A stretch of 64,000 bases of DNA from Paractinoplanes pyxinae (GTDB lineage: Bacteria; Actinomycetota; Actinomycetes; Mycobacteriales; Micromonosporaceae), in the NCBI RefSeq assembly GCF_026626335.1, contig NZ_JAPNTZ010000017.1, positions 124,001 through 188,000 of the forward strand, written 5' to 3'. Below, in pieces: positions 1 to 7,904 of this stretch. The first letter of the stretch is position 1; each line of letters starts with the position of its first letter. The position numbers were made by a program, and so were the translations under genes. The notes beneath the pieces are model-generated. The model had not been told where the DNA came from and did not search any database. It worked only from the letters and a program-made list of their open reading frames with translations.

Positions 1-590
1 TGGATCGAGAACGACCCCAGCCGGATCCACAGCTTCGCCCCGTTGACCTCGGAGATGCTGGCCGGCAGCACGGCCGGGATCATGACGAGCACGATGCCGG
101 TCAGACCCAGCGTGTACGCGTAACGGGAGACCACCTTGTGGTCGCGGACCACGAGCAGCAGCACCGCGGCGAGGATCAGCGAGATCAGCGTCCAGGCGAG
201 CTGGCGGCCGCCGATGCCGGCGAAGATGCCGGGCACGGGCAGCTTCTCGCTCAGCGCGTCGCCGATGTCGAGCCGGCGCAGGAAGCCCACGCCCAGCCCG
301 TTGATCAGCGCGACGGCCGGGATGATCACCGGGTCCGCGTACGGGGCGGTGTAGCGCACCACCACGTGCAGGCCGAGGAAGAGGACGCTCAGCAGCGCGG
401 CGGGCACCCAGAAGGTCGGGGTGATCTCGCCGATCCGGCTCGCCTCGACGGTGGCTCCGTACGCCGCTACGAGCACCATGGCGAACGCGAGCAGGCCCAG
501 CTCCGCATTGCGCTGGGTCTTCATTCCCGGGATACGCGCCATCTCGCCCGTGGAAGCGGGCGAGGAGGCAGGCACGGCGGGCGCGGTCAA
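1..590 (-). CDS. rodA: RodA/FtsW/SpoVE-family peptidoglycan polymerase, N-terminal part (gene leaves the window)
   Basis: SEDS-family integral membrane glycosyltransferase that polymerises lipid II during elongation or division, normally paired with a class B PBP. About 196 N-terminal residues are present: a short Ala/Pro/Ser cytoplasmic leader, the motif MKTQRNAELGLL at the first membrane segment, then several hydrophobic helices. No ATG is in frame upstream of 542; a TTG at 590 has GGGGA about six bases before it and is the preferred start, with GTG 575 and ATG 542 as alternatives. It lies 31 bases downstream of pstP in the same orientation, matching the actinobacterial order fhaA-fhaB-pstP-rodA-pbpA-pknA-pknB. 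The C-terminus, including the catalytic extracytoplasmic loops, lies outside the window. Confidence 0.9.
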   Translation of the reverse strand, partial: MTAPAVPASSPASTGEMARIPGMKTQRNAELGLLAFAMVLVAAYGATVEASRIGEITPTFWVPAALLSVLFLGLHVVVRYTAPYADPVIIPAVALINGLGVGFLRRLDIGDALSEKLPVPGIFAGIGGRQLAWTLISLILAAVLLLVVRDHKVVSRYAYTLGLTGIVLVMIPAVLPASISEVNGAKLWIRLGSFSI

Positions 591-621
591 GAAGAATCCC
601 CAGACATGGTCGAGCCGAAGC

Positions 622-2082
622 TCAGTTGACGGTCCGGCACCCGGCCGGATCGGCAGCGGGCTCGGACTCCGACACCTGAGCGGTCGGCGTACTGGTGGTG
701 GGCACGGAAGACGGCGGGACCGCGGCGGAACCGGCGTTCGCGTTCGCGGGGGTCCGGGTCGTGGTGCTGCCGGCCACAGTGCTTCCGGGACGAACGCTCG
801 CCCCGGTCGACGGTGCGACCGGCGGCGCCGACGGGGTGGCCGGCGGCGCGGAAGTGGGCACGACGCAGAGCGGCTTGAGGTTCGGGTTCGACGGGACGTC
901 GTCGGTGAGCTCGTCGATCATGCGCTGGGCGTCCGGCCGGTCGTCGGCGTGGATGCCCTGCTTGACCCTTTCCTGCGCGACCACGGTGAGGTCGTCCAGG
1001 CGGGACGGGCTGGTCTCGTTGACGCTCGACAGGTCGAGGCCGGCGATCTCGCCCGGCACCCCGCGGAAGATCGCGAGCTGGCCGGCCTCGGTGGCGCCGA
1101 CGTAGTACTGCTTCTGCGTGTACTGGTAGCCCAGCCAGAGCCCGCCGCCCAGCACACCGAGCAGCACCAGCACGAGCAGCGTGGCCCGCACCGGGTGGCC
1201 CTTGGGTTCGGGCTCGGAGTAGTCGGTCTCGGGCTGCGGCTGCGCCGGACGCGGCGCCTGCAGCGCGGCGGCCCGGGCGGCCGAGGTCGAGCTGTCGGCG
1301 ACCGTGGTGTTGCCCCGGTCGATAGCGGCGGCGCCGCCCACGATCGGGGCCTGCTCGACGATGTCGGCGTCGGTCGCGTCGGCGATGACCACCGTGATGT
1401 TGTCGGGGCCGCCGCCGCGCAGCGCCAGCTGCACCAGCCGCTCGACGCAGGCTTGCGGGTCGGCCAGCTCGCGCATCGTCTGCCCGATGGTGTCGGCGCT
1501 GACCACCCCGGACAGGCCGTCGCTGCAGATCAGATAGCGGTCGCCCTTGAGCACCTGACGCACGGAGTACTCCGGGTCGATGTCGCGCCCGTCGAGCGCG
1601 CGGGTGAGCAGCGACCGCTGCGGGTGGCTGCTCGCCTCCTCCGGGCTGACCCGGCCCTCGTCGACCAGCATCTGGACGTACGTGTCGTCCTTGGTGATCT
1701 GGGCGAACTCGCCGTTACGGAGCAGATAGGCCCGGCTGTCACCGATGTGCACCATGCCGAACTTGCTGCCCGAGAAGAGCACCGCGGTCAGCGTGGTGCC
1801 CATGCCCTCGAGCTGCGGGTTGGCGTCGACGGTGTCGCGCAGGTGCTGGTTGGCCGTGCCCACCGCGTGACGCAGCGCGTCGACCATGGCGTCCCCGGGG
1901 ACGTCCTCGTCGAGCGGCGCCATCGCGGCGATGACGATGTTGGACGCGACGTCACCAGCGGCCATGCCGCCCATGCCGTCGGCGACGGCAAGGAGCCGCG
2001 GCCCGGCATACACGGAGTCCTGGTTGAGGTCTCGGATCAGACCGCGGTCGCTCTGAGCGGCATAGCGCAGGGTCAGGGTCAT
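622..2082 (-). CDS. pstP: PP2C-type Ser/Thr protein phosphatase PstP
   Basis: Membrane-anchored phosphatase that reverses PknA/PknB-type phosphorylation of cell-wall and division proteins. The 486-residue protein has an N-terminal PP2C domain (about residues 5-240) with the metal-binding motifs DGMGG, GDSRAYLLR, SDGLSG and GGPDNITVV. One transmembrane helix follows at about residues 300-320, then a roughly 150-residue extracytoplasmic region that ends in a Pro/Ser/Thr-rich tail. Length and layout match mycobacterial PstP, with a longer tail. The start codon overlaps the fhaB stop (ATGA), so translation is probably coupled. Confidence 0.95.
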   Translation of the reverse strand: MTLTLRYAAQSDRGLIRDLNQDSVYAGPRLLAVADGMGGMAAGDVASNIVIAAMAPLDEDVPGDAMVDALRHAVGTANQHLRDTVDANPQLEGMGTTLTAVLFSGSKFGMVHIGDSRAYLLRNGEFAQITKDDTYVQMLVDEGRVSPEEASSHPQRSLLTRALDGRDIDPEYSVRQVLKGDRYLICSDGLSGVVSADTIGQTMRELADPQACVERLVQLALRGGGPDNITVVIADATDADIVEQAPIVGGAAAIDRGNTTVADSSTSAARAAALQAPRPAQPQPETDYSEPEPKGHPVRATLLVLVLLGVLGGGLWLGYQYTQKQYYVGATEAGQLAIFRGVPGEIAGLDLSSVNETSPSRLDDLTVVAQERVKQGIHADDRPDAQRMIDELTDDVPSNPNLKPLCVVPTSAPPATPSAPPVAPSTGASVRPGSTVAGSTTTRTPANANAGSAAVPPSSVPTTSTPTAQVSESEPAADPAGCRTVN

Positions 2083-2561
2083 GGCCGTAACTCGAGTGAA
2101 GTGCGCCCGATCCGGATCGGCACGCCAAGGGGGACGGGAGTGGGTCCGGAGACCTTACCGCGGTCGAGGTACGTGCCGTTCGTCGAGCCGACGTCCTCGA
2201 CGAACCACTGACCGTCCCGCGGAACGAGCCGCGCGTGCCGCGCCGAGGCGAAGTCGTCGGTGATGACGAGGGTCGAATCCTCGGCACGACCGATGGTGAT
2301 CGGAGCCTCGCCCAGCGTGATGCGCGTACCGGCCAGGTTGCCCGCGGTGACCACGAGCTGCCTGGCTGCCTTACCGCGCTTCGCCTTCGCCGGCCGGCCC
2401 TCGGGAACCGCGCCACCCACCCCCCGAGGGCTGGCGACGATGCTCTTGGACCGGACCCCGGCGAAGAGATCCCGGCGGATCACCCCGACGACCGTGAACA
2501 CGAAGATCCACAGCAGGATGAGGAAGCCGAACCGGGCGACGGTGAGGACGAATTCGGGCAA
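2079..2561 (-). CDS. fhaB: FHA-domain membrane protein FhaB (FipA-like)
   Basis: Phosphothreonine-binding adaptor of the actinobacterial cell-division/cell-wall kinase cluster. The protein is 160 residues: an N-terminal transmembrane helix (about 7-27), a basic linker, and a C-terminal FHA domain with ITIGRAEDS, ARHARL and VGSTNGTYLDR, which carry the phosphopeptide-binding Arg, Ser/His and Asn. The start is a TTG at 2561 (no ATG fits the family N-terminus), five bases after the fhaA stop. The 3' end overlaps pstP by four bases. It likely recruits phosphorylated partners to the membrane next to PstP and RodA. Confidence 0.93.
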   Translation of the reverse strand: MPEFVLTVARFGFLILLWIFVFTVVGVIRRDLFAGVRSKSIVASPRGVGGAVPEGRPAKAKRGKAARQLVVTAGNLAGTRITLGEAPITIGRAEDSTLVITDDFASARHARLVPRDGQWFVEDVGSTNGTYLDRGKVSGPTPVPLGVPIRIGRTSLELRP

Positions 2562-2566
2562 GGTGC

Positions 2567-3340
2567 CTAGCCGTCCACTCGGAACGTCAACGTGGTGGTG
2601 CCCAGCTGGATCATGTCGCCCGGGTTGAGCGCCACGGCCGAGACGCGCTGGCCGTTCACCATCGTTCCGTTAGTCGAGCCCAGATCGGTCAACACGACCT
2701 GGTTGCCGTCGTAGTCGAGCCGGGCGTGCCGGCGCGAGATACCGACGTCGGGCAGGCGCAGGTTGGCCTGGTCACCCCGGCCGATCACGGTCGAGCCCAT
2801 CTGCAACGGGTAGGTGCGCCCGTCGCCCGAGATGAGGCCCACGCCGCCCCGCCCGTTCTGAGCGCCGCCGCCGTGCGGCGGGTAGCCGCCGTGCTGCTGC
2901 TGTTGCTCATAGGGCGGGTACTGCGGGCCCGCGTCGTACGCCGGCTGCTGCACCGGGGCGACCTCGCCACCGGTGTAGACCTCGGCGGTGACCCGGAACA
3001 TGCCCGTGTCCAGCCCGTCACCACGCTCGATCTCGACGATCACGTCGCCGTAGACCGTCCAGGCCTGCTCGCCGATGAACTCGGCCTGCGACTGGGCGAG
3101 TTCCTGGGCCAGCGCGGCGGCGTAGGGCGCCAGCCGGCTGTGGTCGTAGGGCGAAAGGTCGATCACGTAGCGATTCGGCACCAGCGTGCGGCCACCGGCG
3201 AGGATGGCCTTGTGTGCCTCGGCCTCCCGCTGCATGGCATTCAGAATCTCCACCGGGTGCACGACACCCTTGAACACCTTCGCGAAGGCCCCCTCGACCA
3301 GGCCTTCCAATCGCTTCTCAAAGCGCTGCAGCACGCTCAC
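2567..3340 (-). CDS. fhaA: FhaA, DUF3662 plus FHA domain protein
   Basis: Cytoplasmic phosphothreonine-binding protein; in mycobacteria FhaA binds the phosphorylated pseudokinase domain of MviN and tunes peptidoglycan synthesis. The N-terminal DUF3662 domain (about residues 1-120, starting SVLQRFEKRLEGLVEGAF) is followed by a Gln/Gly/Pro-rich linker and a C-terminal FHA domain with IGRGDQANLRL, SRRHARL and LGSTNGTMVNG. The frame stays open to 3484, but GTG 3340 has a GAGGAG ribosome site five bases upstream and begins exactly where family members begin, giving 257 residues. It is the first gene of the fhaA-fhaB-pstP-rodA operon. Confidence 0.92.
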   Translation of the reverse strand: MSVLQRFEKRLEGLVEGAFAKVFKGVVHPVEILNAMQREAEAHKAILAGGRTLVPNRYVIDLSPYDHSRLAPYAAALAQELAQSQAEFIGEQAWTVYGDVIVEIERGDGLDTGMFRVTAEVYTGGEVAPVQQPAYDAGPQYPPYEQQQQHGGYPPHGGGAQNGRGGVGLISGDGRTYPLQMGSTVIGRGDQANLRLPDVGISRRHARLDYDGNQVVLTDLGSTNGTMVNGQRVSAVALNPGDMIQLGTTTLTFRVDG

Positions 3341-3565
3341 CGGCTCCTCCTCGGCTTCCGAGGACATGATGGTATCCGGCCGCCGCTTGCGCATCTGTTG
3401 CGCGAGAGTGACCGGCACTTCTGACCCTCGTATGACACCCGTAGACGCCGTGCTAGTCTTCCCTGGCGTCACGGGCGATATCAACTCGCTTGGTGACGTG
3501 CGACAGCGTAGTCTGTCGCAGCCAGTAACAAAAAGTCAGGTCTTCGGCCTGTCTCATAAAGCCAC

Positions 3566-3648
3566 GGGGATGTGGCGGAATGGCAGACGCGCACGGTTCA
3601 GGTCCGTGTGTCCGAAAGGACGTGGGGGTTCAACTCCCCCCATCCCCA
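3566..3648 (+). tRNA. tRNA-Leu(CAG)
   Basis: Acceptor arm GGGGATG pairs with CATCCCC; the anticodon loop TTCAGGT gives anticodon CAG at 3599-3601. The long variable arm and 83-nt length are typical of a class II leucine tRNA. CCA is not encoded. A tRNA-Leu beside fhaA is a conserved actinobacterial arrangement. Confidence 0.96.
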
Positions 3649-3738
3649 CGAGTCGCAGGCGCAGAGTGTTCGCTGAGAAGCGCGAACCTCTGCGCCTCGT
3701 CATATTTGCTCAGGGGGCCGAGCCCCCTGAAACCCCAC
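3649..3738 (+). repeat. tRNA-trailer element: two hairpins, copy 1
   Basis: Directly after tRNA-Leu are a long stem-loop (3657-3666 with 3688-3697, inner stem 3668-3673 with 3682-3687) and a short GC hairpin (CAGGGGGC 3711-3718 with GCCCCCTG 3722-3729). The 31 bases 3708-3738 are identical to a stretch after tRNA-Ile in the same orientation relative to the tRNA (39389-39419, minus strand). Neither hairpin has a U tract; they may act as a GC-type terminator or processing signal. The remaining bases up to 4020 show no gene or clear signal. Confidence 0.75.
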
Positions 3739-4020
3739 GGTGTCTTGGTCGCTGTGGGAGTTATCTCACGACTCGTCGGGCTGCCGGCTTCGCCGGGGCG
3801 AACCTCACTTTCGGTAGGGCCCGCGGTCATCTTCGTTGCTCTGTGTGGTGGGTCACGGTCTGGTTCCAAACTTCGAGTTCCGTCGGGTCGGGAGTGGTTC
3901 GGTACCCGGAACGTGCCGGACTGGCGACCCGGAAGGGTGAGGGGGGGTGGTCGTTATGCTCGGCGGCGGAAATTCGGGTGTCTTCGTATTCGGGTGTCTT
4001 CTACGTCGGGGAGTGCGACC

Positions 4021-4836
4021 GTGACTGCCGCTACCGGAACGGGCAAGCGCAGTGTGCTTGGTGTGCTGGTTGACGTGACTGACTACGCGGACGCGACCGC
4101 CCGGATCATGGAGGCGGCGCGGGAGCGGCGGCACTACGCGGTGACGGCGCTGGCGGTGCACGGGGTCATGACCGGCGTGCAGGACAAGGCGCACAACCGC
4201 CGGCTGAACTCCTTCGATCTGGTCACGCCGGACGGGCAGCCGGTGCGGTGGGCGCTCAACTCGGTGCACCACGCGGGGCTGACCGACCGGGTGTACGGGC
4301 CGACGCTCACTCTGAAGGTTGTGGAGCAGGCCGCGGCCGAGGGTCTTCCTATTTATCTGTACGGGTCCACGCAGCCCACGCTCGACCGGCTCGTCCCGGC
4401 GCTGGAGCGGATGTTCCCGGCGCTGAAGATCGCCGGGGTCGAGGCGTCGAAGTTCCGGACGTCCCACCCGGGGGAAGAGCAAGAGATCGCCGAGCGGATC
4501 AAGAGCTCCGGGGCGCGCATCGTCCTCGTGGGGCTCGGGTGCCCGCGGCAAGAGATCTTCACGTACGCGATGCGTCCGCTTCTTGACATGCCGCTGCTCG
4601 CCGTCGGCGCCGCGTTCGACTACCACGCCGGTCTGCTGAAGAACCCGCCCGCGTGGATGCAGAAGTACGCGCTCGAGTGGCTGTGGCGTCTGGGGCTCGA
4701 GCCGAAGCGGCTGTGGAAGCGGTATGTGCTGCTCAACCCGGCCTACCTGGCCCGCCTGGCGGCCCAGCGAAGTGGACTGTGGAAGGCCACTCCGCCGCCG
4801 CCGGCCACCGAGCCGGTCACCAGCTTCGCCGTCTGA
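4021..4836 (+). CDS. WecG/TagA/CpsF-family glycosyltransferase (GT26)
   Basis: GT26 enzymes transfer N-acetylmannosamine or related sugars onto polyprenyl-linked acceptors in cell-wall polymer or capsule synthesis. The 271-residue protein shows family motifs in order: VTALAVHGVM, DLVTPDGQPVRWALN (the TPDG catalytic region), YGPTL, LPIYLYGS, VLVGLGCPRQE and AVGAAFDYHAG. Many membrane-associated members end in an amphipathic Arg-rich tail, seen here as the LEPKRLWKRY segment. The frame extends upstream to 3580 across the tRNA, but GTG 4021 has GGGGAG seven bases upstream. No polymer-synthesis genes are adjacent, so the substrate cannot be told from context. Confidence 0.88.
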   Translation: MTAATGTGKRSVLGVLVDVTDYADATARIMEAARERRHYAVTALAVHGVMTGVQDKAHNRRLNSFDLVTPDGQPVRWALNSVHHAGLTDRVYGPTLTLKVVEQAAAEGLPIYLYGSTQPTLDRLVPALERMFPALKIAGVEASKFRTSHPGEEQEIAERIKSSGARIVLVGLGCPRQEIFTYAMRPLLDMPLLAVGAAFDYHAGLLKNPPAWMQKYALEWLWRLGLEPKRLWKRYVLLNPAYLARLAAQRSGLWKATPPPPATEPVTSFAV

Positions 4837-4926
4837 GACTTCTCTGAGGCCGTCTCGGGGTAATCAACGACACCTCCCCTACGGGGCCGGTGGGGTGATA
4901 ACCCGGTTTCGCGTCAGCGCGCGCAG

Positions 4927-5541
4927 GTGAACGCTGTTCATGTGAACATCGTCGCGGACCTCATCCTCGCCGGCGCCCTCGTCGCCGTCTGGCTCACCGC
5001 CGGGCTGCTGGCCGACGCGCTGCCGTCGGCCCGTTCGGCGCTGCAGATGCGTCACCGGGCCGGCCTGCTCACCGCACTGGTGGCCGGGGGCGCGGCCGTG
5101 TTCGTCGCCGTTCCACTGGTTACTGGTCTGCTGCCGGGCGAATCAGCTGCTCCGGCCGCCGCTCTGCTGCCGGCCGTGCCCGCCCTGATCGTGCTCACCG
5201 CCACGCTGCGCCGGTTGACCCAGGTGCGCCGGGGCGCGGGCGCCTTCGCCACCGCCCCGCAGGCTCCGGTGCCGCCGGCCCTGCGCGCCGCCGCCGCGCA
5301 CCCGCTGATCCTGGTTCCGTTGCAGGTCACCGGCTTGGCCACGCTGATCAGCCTGCCCATCGCGGGCGGCCTGGTCGAGGTGCCGGGGGCCGACCTGGCC
5401 GGCATCGCTATCACGGTGGTCGGCGTGGCCGTGCTCGCGATCGGCGTACGGGCCGGATTGCGGCACAGCCGGCTCAGCCTTCAGGTGCTGGCGCCGATCG
5501 GCCGCAACCGGCTACGGGCGCCGGTCGACTCCTCCCGCTGA
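4927..5541 (+). CDS. Hypothetical multi-pass membrane protein
   Basis: Unrecognised 204-residue protein rich in Ala, Val and Leu, with about five hydrophobic segments (roughly residues 8-28, 45-65, 75-95, 125-150 and 155-178) separated by short Arg-rich loops. Codon use is strongly GC3, as in neighbouring genes, which supports it being real. GTG 4927 is taken as start; GTG 4942 (VNIVADLIL) is an equally good alternative and neither has a strong ribosome site. It converges with the next gene, leaving two bases between the stop codons. No catalytic motif is visible. Confidence 0.6.
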   Translation: MNAVHVNIVADLILAGALVAVWLTAGLLADALPSARSALQMRHRAGLLTALVAGGAAVFVAVPLVTGLLPGESAAPAAALLPAVPALIVLTATLRRLTQVRRGAGAFATAPQAPVPPALRAAAAHPLILVPLQVTGLATLISLPIAGGLVEVPGADLAGIAITVVGVAVLAIGVRAGLRHSRLSLQVLAPIGRNRLRAPVDSSR

Positions 5542-5543
5542 CC

Positions 5544-5987
5544 TCAGTTCTTCTTGGCTTCCTGCACGTACAGCAGCTCGAGGATCGAGCGCGCGGCCTC
5601 GAACCAGCGGTCCAGCCAGTCCGATGTGGGCAGAGTGCCGCGCGCGGGCAGCTCGAGGAGCAGGCCTCGCAGCAGCGGGTGGTCGGCCATCGACTCCGAC
5701 GAGTCCGAGTCGGGCCAGCCGCTCGACGGGAAGACCGGCTCGGTCAGCTTCGGCAGGTCGAGCGACGGCAGCTGGGCCGAGCGGTCGAGCGGGCTGATCG
5801 AGTCGATGCTGTGCGACCGCCCCGGCGACCGGGTGGGCAGGCTGCCGCGCGACATCAGTTCGCCGTCCGTGCCGTCCCCGGCGAGCGCCGCGTCGCGCCG
5901 GTTCTGCCGGTAGGCACTGACCCCGCCGCTGAACCTGTCCTGCGCCGTCGAGGAGCCGCTGCTGAGATTTTCCGAACCAATCGTCAT
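5544..5987 (-). CDS. Hypothetical protein, 147 aa
   Basis: Soluble, unrecognised protein. The N-terminal half is Ser/Gly/Arg-rich and probably disordered; the C-terminal half (about 85-147) looks folded, with MADHPLLRGLLLELP and WLDRWFEAARSILELLY forming likely amphipathic helices. ATG 5987 has an AAGG sequence about seven bases upstream. It converges with the membrane protein gene at 5541 and is followed upstream by the DUF397/XRE pair in the same orientation, but nothing shows a functional link. Confidence 0.55.
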   Translation of the reverse strand: MTIGSENLSSGSSTAQDRFSGGVSAYRQNRRDAALAGDGTDGELMSRGSLPTRSPGRSHSIDSISPLDRSAQLPSLDLPKLTEPVFPSSGWPDSDSSESMADHPLLRGLLLELPARGTLPTSDWLDRWFEAARSILELLYVQEAKKN

Positions 5988-6142
5988 CTGTCTGCCTTGC
6001 CTCGTTCGGGGAATTGACCCCGCCGGTGTGCGCGGTCCGGTCCGCGCTTTTGGCGTTCAACGAGGCGAGCGCGGAAATGACTACGGCCGGCTTCCCCGTA
6101 CCGGACGGGGAGGCCGGCCGCGCCGATGCGGACCTGAGGGGT

Positions 6143-6367
6143 TCAGAGGTCGAACTCGCCGTCCTTGGCCCCGCCCACGAACGCGTCCCACTCGGCGGCG
6201 GTGAAGATCAGCGCCGGCCCGTTCGGATTCTTGGAGTCGCGGACCGCGATCGCCTCGTCCACGAATGCCACCTCGACACAGTTGTCGGAGTTCGGTCCGC
6301 TGCGAGCACTCTTGAACCACTGCGCCCGGCTCAAATCGACCCGGAGACCCTTCGCTTCGATTTCCAC
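6143..6367 (-). CDS. DUF397 domain protein
   Basis: Small (74 aa) protein of the DUF397 family, found in large numbers in filamentous actinobacteria beside Scr1/WhiJ-type XRE regulators, where they are thought to form regulator/partner pairs affecting development and antibiotic production. Diagnostic residues are WFKSARSGPNSDNCVEVA, the VRDSKNP turn and the F(T/S)xxEWxAF motif near the C-terminus. GTG 6367 has GGAG five bases upstream and overlaps the 3' end of the upstream XRE gene by 37 bases, which suggests coupled translation. Confidence 0.9.
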   Translation of the reverse strand: MEIEAKGLRVDLSRAQWFKSARSGPNSDNCVEVAFVDEAIAVRDSKNPNGPALIFTAAEWDAFVGGAKDGEFDL

Positions 6368-7212
6368 AATGGCTCCTCTACCAGCATTTGAATCATCCCG
6401 ATGGACTCCTCCGGCGGGAGGGCCGTCGTCCGGATGGTCTCGAAGATGGAGATGTACCGGCTGAGCTCCTCGGCCTTCTCGAGAAACAAGCCACCAGTCG
6501 CGTTCTCGGTGAAGACCACGTCGGCGTCGCCCTCCTCCTCGAACTCGAGAATGGCGAACGTGCCGTCCATCCCGGCGTGCGCGCCCGCCGCGAAGGGCAA
6601 GATCTGCAACGTGACGTTCGGCAACCGGGCTGTCGTGATCAATCTGGCTAATTGATCACGCATGACCTCGTCGCCACCGACCGGCCGGCTCACTACAGCC
6701 TCATCGAGCACCACCCAAAGATCGATCGGATCGTCCTGAATCAATAACGACTGTCTTTCCATCCGGACGCGCACGCGCTGCTCAATTTCCTGGTCGCTGT
6801 CCCTCGACTGGGCGGCCCGAATCACCGCAATTGCATACTCTTTGCTCTGCAGCAAACCCGGAATGACCTGCGACTCGTACGTGCGGACCGACCTCGCGGC
6901 GGCCTCGAGCCCGACGTACGCGCCCGTGAGAACCGTGGAAAACGGGTGCCACCACCCTTTTTGCCGCGCTTCTCGGGCAATTTGGACAAGCTCGGACTTG
7001 ATTGCCTCGGAAACGCCGTAAATGTCCATCATGGCCGAAACATCGCCGGGCGTGGCGCTCGTGTGCCCGGTCTCGATCCGGGACACTTTGGACGTCGAGC
7101 AGCCGAGTCGCTCCGCCACCATGTCGATCGTGACCCGGGCGGCCTCCCGGTGCCGGCGCAACTCGACCCCGAGTCGCCGGCGGCGAATGGTGGGACTGCG
7201 ATGTTGATTCAC
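6331..7212 (-). CDS. XRE-family regulator with DUF5753 (Scr1/WhiJ type)
   Basis: DNA-binding regulator with an N-terminal helix-turn-helix (about residues 10-65: LGVELRRHREAARVTIDMVAERL, then STSKVSRIETG) and a C-terminal DUF5753 region (about 90-270) containing FEEEGDADVVF and a long putative ligand-binding segment. The frame runs to 7248, but GTG 7212 (VNQHRSPTIRRRRLG) has AGGAGA nine bases upstream and fits the family N-terminus, giving 294 residues. Its partner DUF397 overlaps the 3' end. A perfect palindrome lies about 80 bases upstream and may be its operator. Confidence 0.88.
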   Translation of the reverse strand: MNQHRSPTIRRRRLGVELRRHREAARVTIDMVAERLGCSTSKVSRIETGHTSATPGDVSAMMDIYGVSEAIKSELVQIAREARQKGWWHPFSTVLTGAYVGLEAAARSVRTYESQVIPGLLQSKEYAIAVIRAAQSRDSDQEIEQRVRVRMERQSLLIQDDPIDLWVVLDEAVVSRPVGGDEVMRDQLARLITTARLPNVTLQILPFAAGAHAGMDGTFAILEFEEEGDADVVFTENATGGLFLEKAEELSRYISIFETIRTTALPPEESIGMIQMLVEEPLWKSKRRVSGSI

Positions 7213-7601
7213 AACAACCAGTCTCCTGTCGATCATAAAGCGATTCAAGTTGACCGTTGCCTACCGATCAGTAATCACGAAGGGCTGACATGCAACTTGC
7301 ATCGACCGGACTCGTGGTGCAATCTTTTCGGTATGGCAGACGTCACTTCGCTCGACCGGGCGATGTGGCCGAGGCCCGCTCAACACATGGTTACACCACC
7401 GTTTACGGGGTACCGATCCTTTAGTCCGTCCGACGTGGACTGATCCACTTTCGGTCGGCCGCCGGATCGGTGACGGTGACGTTGTGCAACGCTTTTGATG
7501 ATTGGCATCGTCGGGGACTTGCACAGCAGTTTTTGCCGGGCACACTTGGTGCTTTCGTGTCAAGGTTCGTCCCGCGACGAAGTTTCAGGGCAGGAGATGA
7601 C
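7213..7601. other. Intergenic region between divergent genes, with two palindromes
   Basis: No gene is convincing here. Two palindromes stand out: ATGCAA-C-TTGCAT (7290-7302, perfect) and CGTTG-TG-CAACG (7480-7491). They lie between the XRE regulator (minus) and the gene at 7602 (plus) and are candidate binding sites. GC content is lower than in the flanking genes. Confidence 0.5.
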
Positions 7602-7901
7602 GTGCTTCCTCGGTCCGGTGATGTTCTCCACGTGACGAAGGCGGCGAGCGTCCAATTCGCAGCGCCGATGCTGTTCCGTGTCATCCGGGTCCACGACTGG
7701 CCGACCTACGACGGCTGGATCTGGCTGGACGGATATGAGCTGAACGCGGCGGGGGACGCGGTGGAGCGGCGGTCGATCTTCGTTCAGGTCAGCGGCCTTC
7801 GGGCCGTCGGCAAGGCGCCCGACCCGCGGGCCCGCAACGGCCGGCAGCCCGGCCTGGTCAGCGGCACGATCCAGGCCCGTACGGTCCGCACCAACCGCTG
7901 A
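7602..7901 (+). CDS. Conserved actinobacterial hypothetical protein, 99 aa
   Basis: Small soluble protein with the conserved block VTKAASVQF, LFRVIRV, YDGWIWLDGYEL and RRSIFVQ, which I associate with a hypothetical family common in streptomycetes and Micromonosporaceae; no function is known to me. The frame opens at 7470, but GTG 7602 has GGAG about six bases upstream, and the conserved part begins just after it. The C-terminal 25 residues are basic and low complexity. The abundance of aromatic residues suggests a small beta-barrel, which is inference. Confidence 0.65.
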   Translation: MLPRSGDVLHVTKAASVQFAAPMLFRVIRVHDWPTYDGWIWLDGYELNAAGDAVERRSIFVQVSGLRAVGKAPDPRARNGRQPGLVSGTIQARTVRTNR

Positions 7902-7904
7902 CGG

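Noticed and set aside
421..2211. 596-residue plus-strand frame opposite pstP
   Set aside because: Shadow of a high-GC minus-strand gene; low-complexity Arg/Gly/Val composition and no family motif.
3630..3869. 79-residue minus-strand frame beside tRNA-Leu
   Set aside because: Its resemblance to a frame near tRNA-Ile comes from the shared tRNA-trailer repeat, not from a protein.
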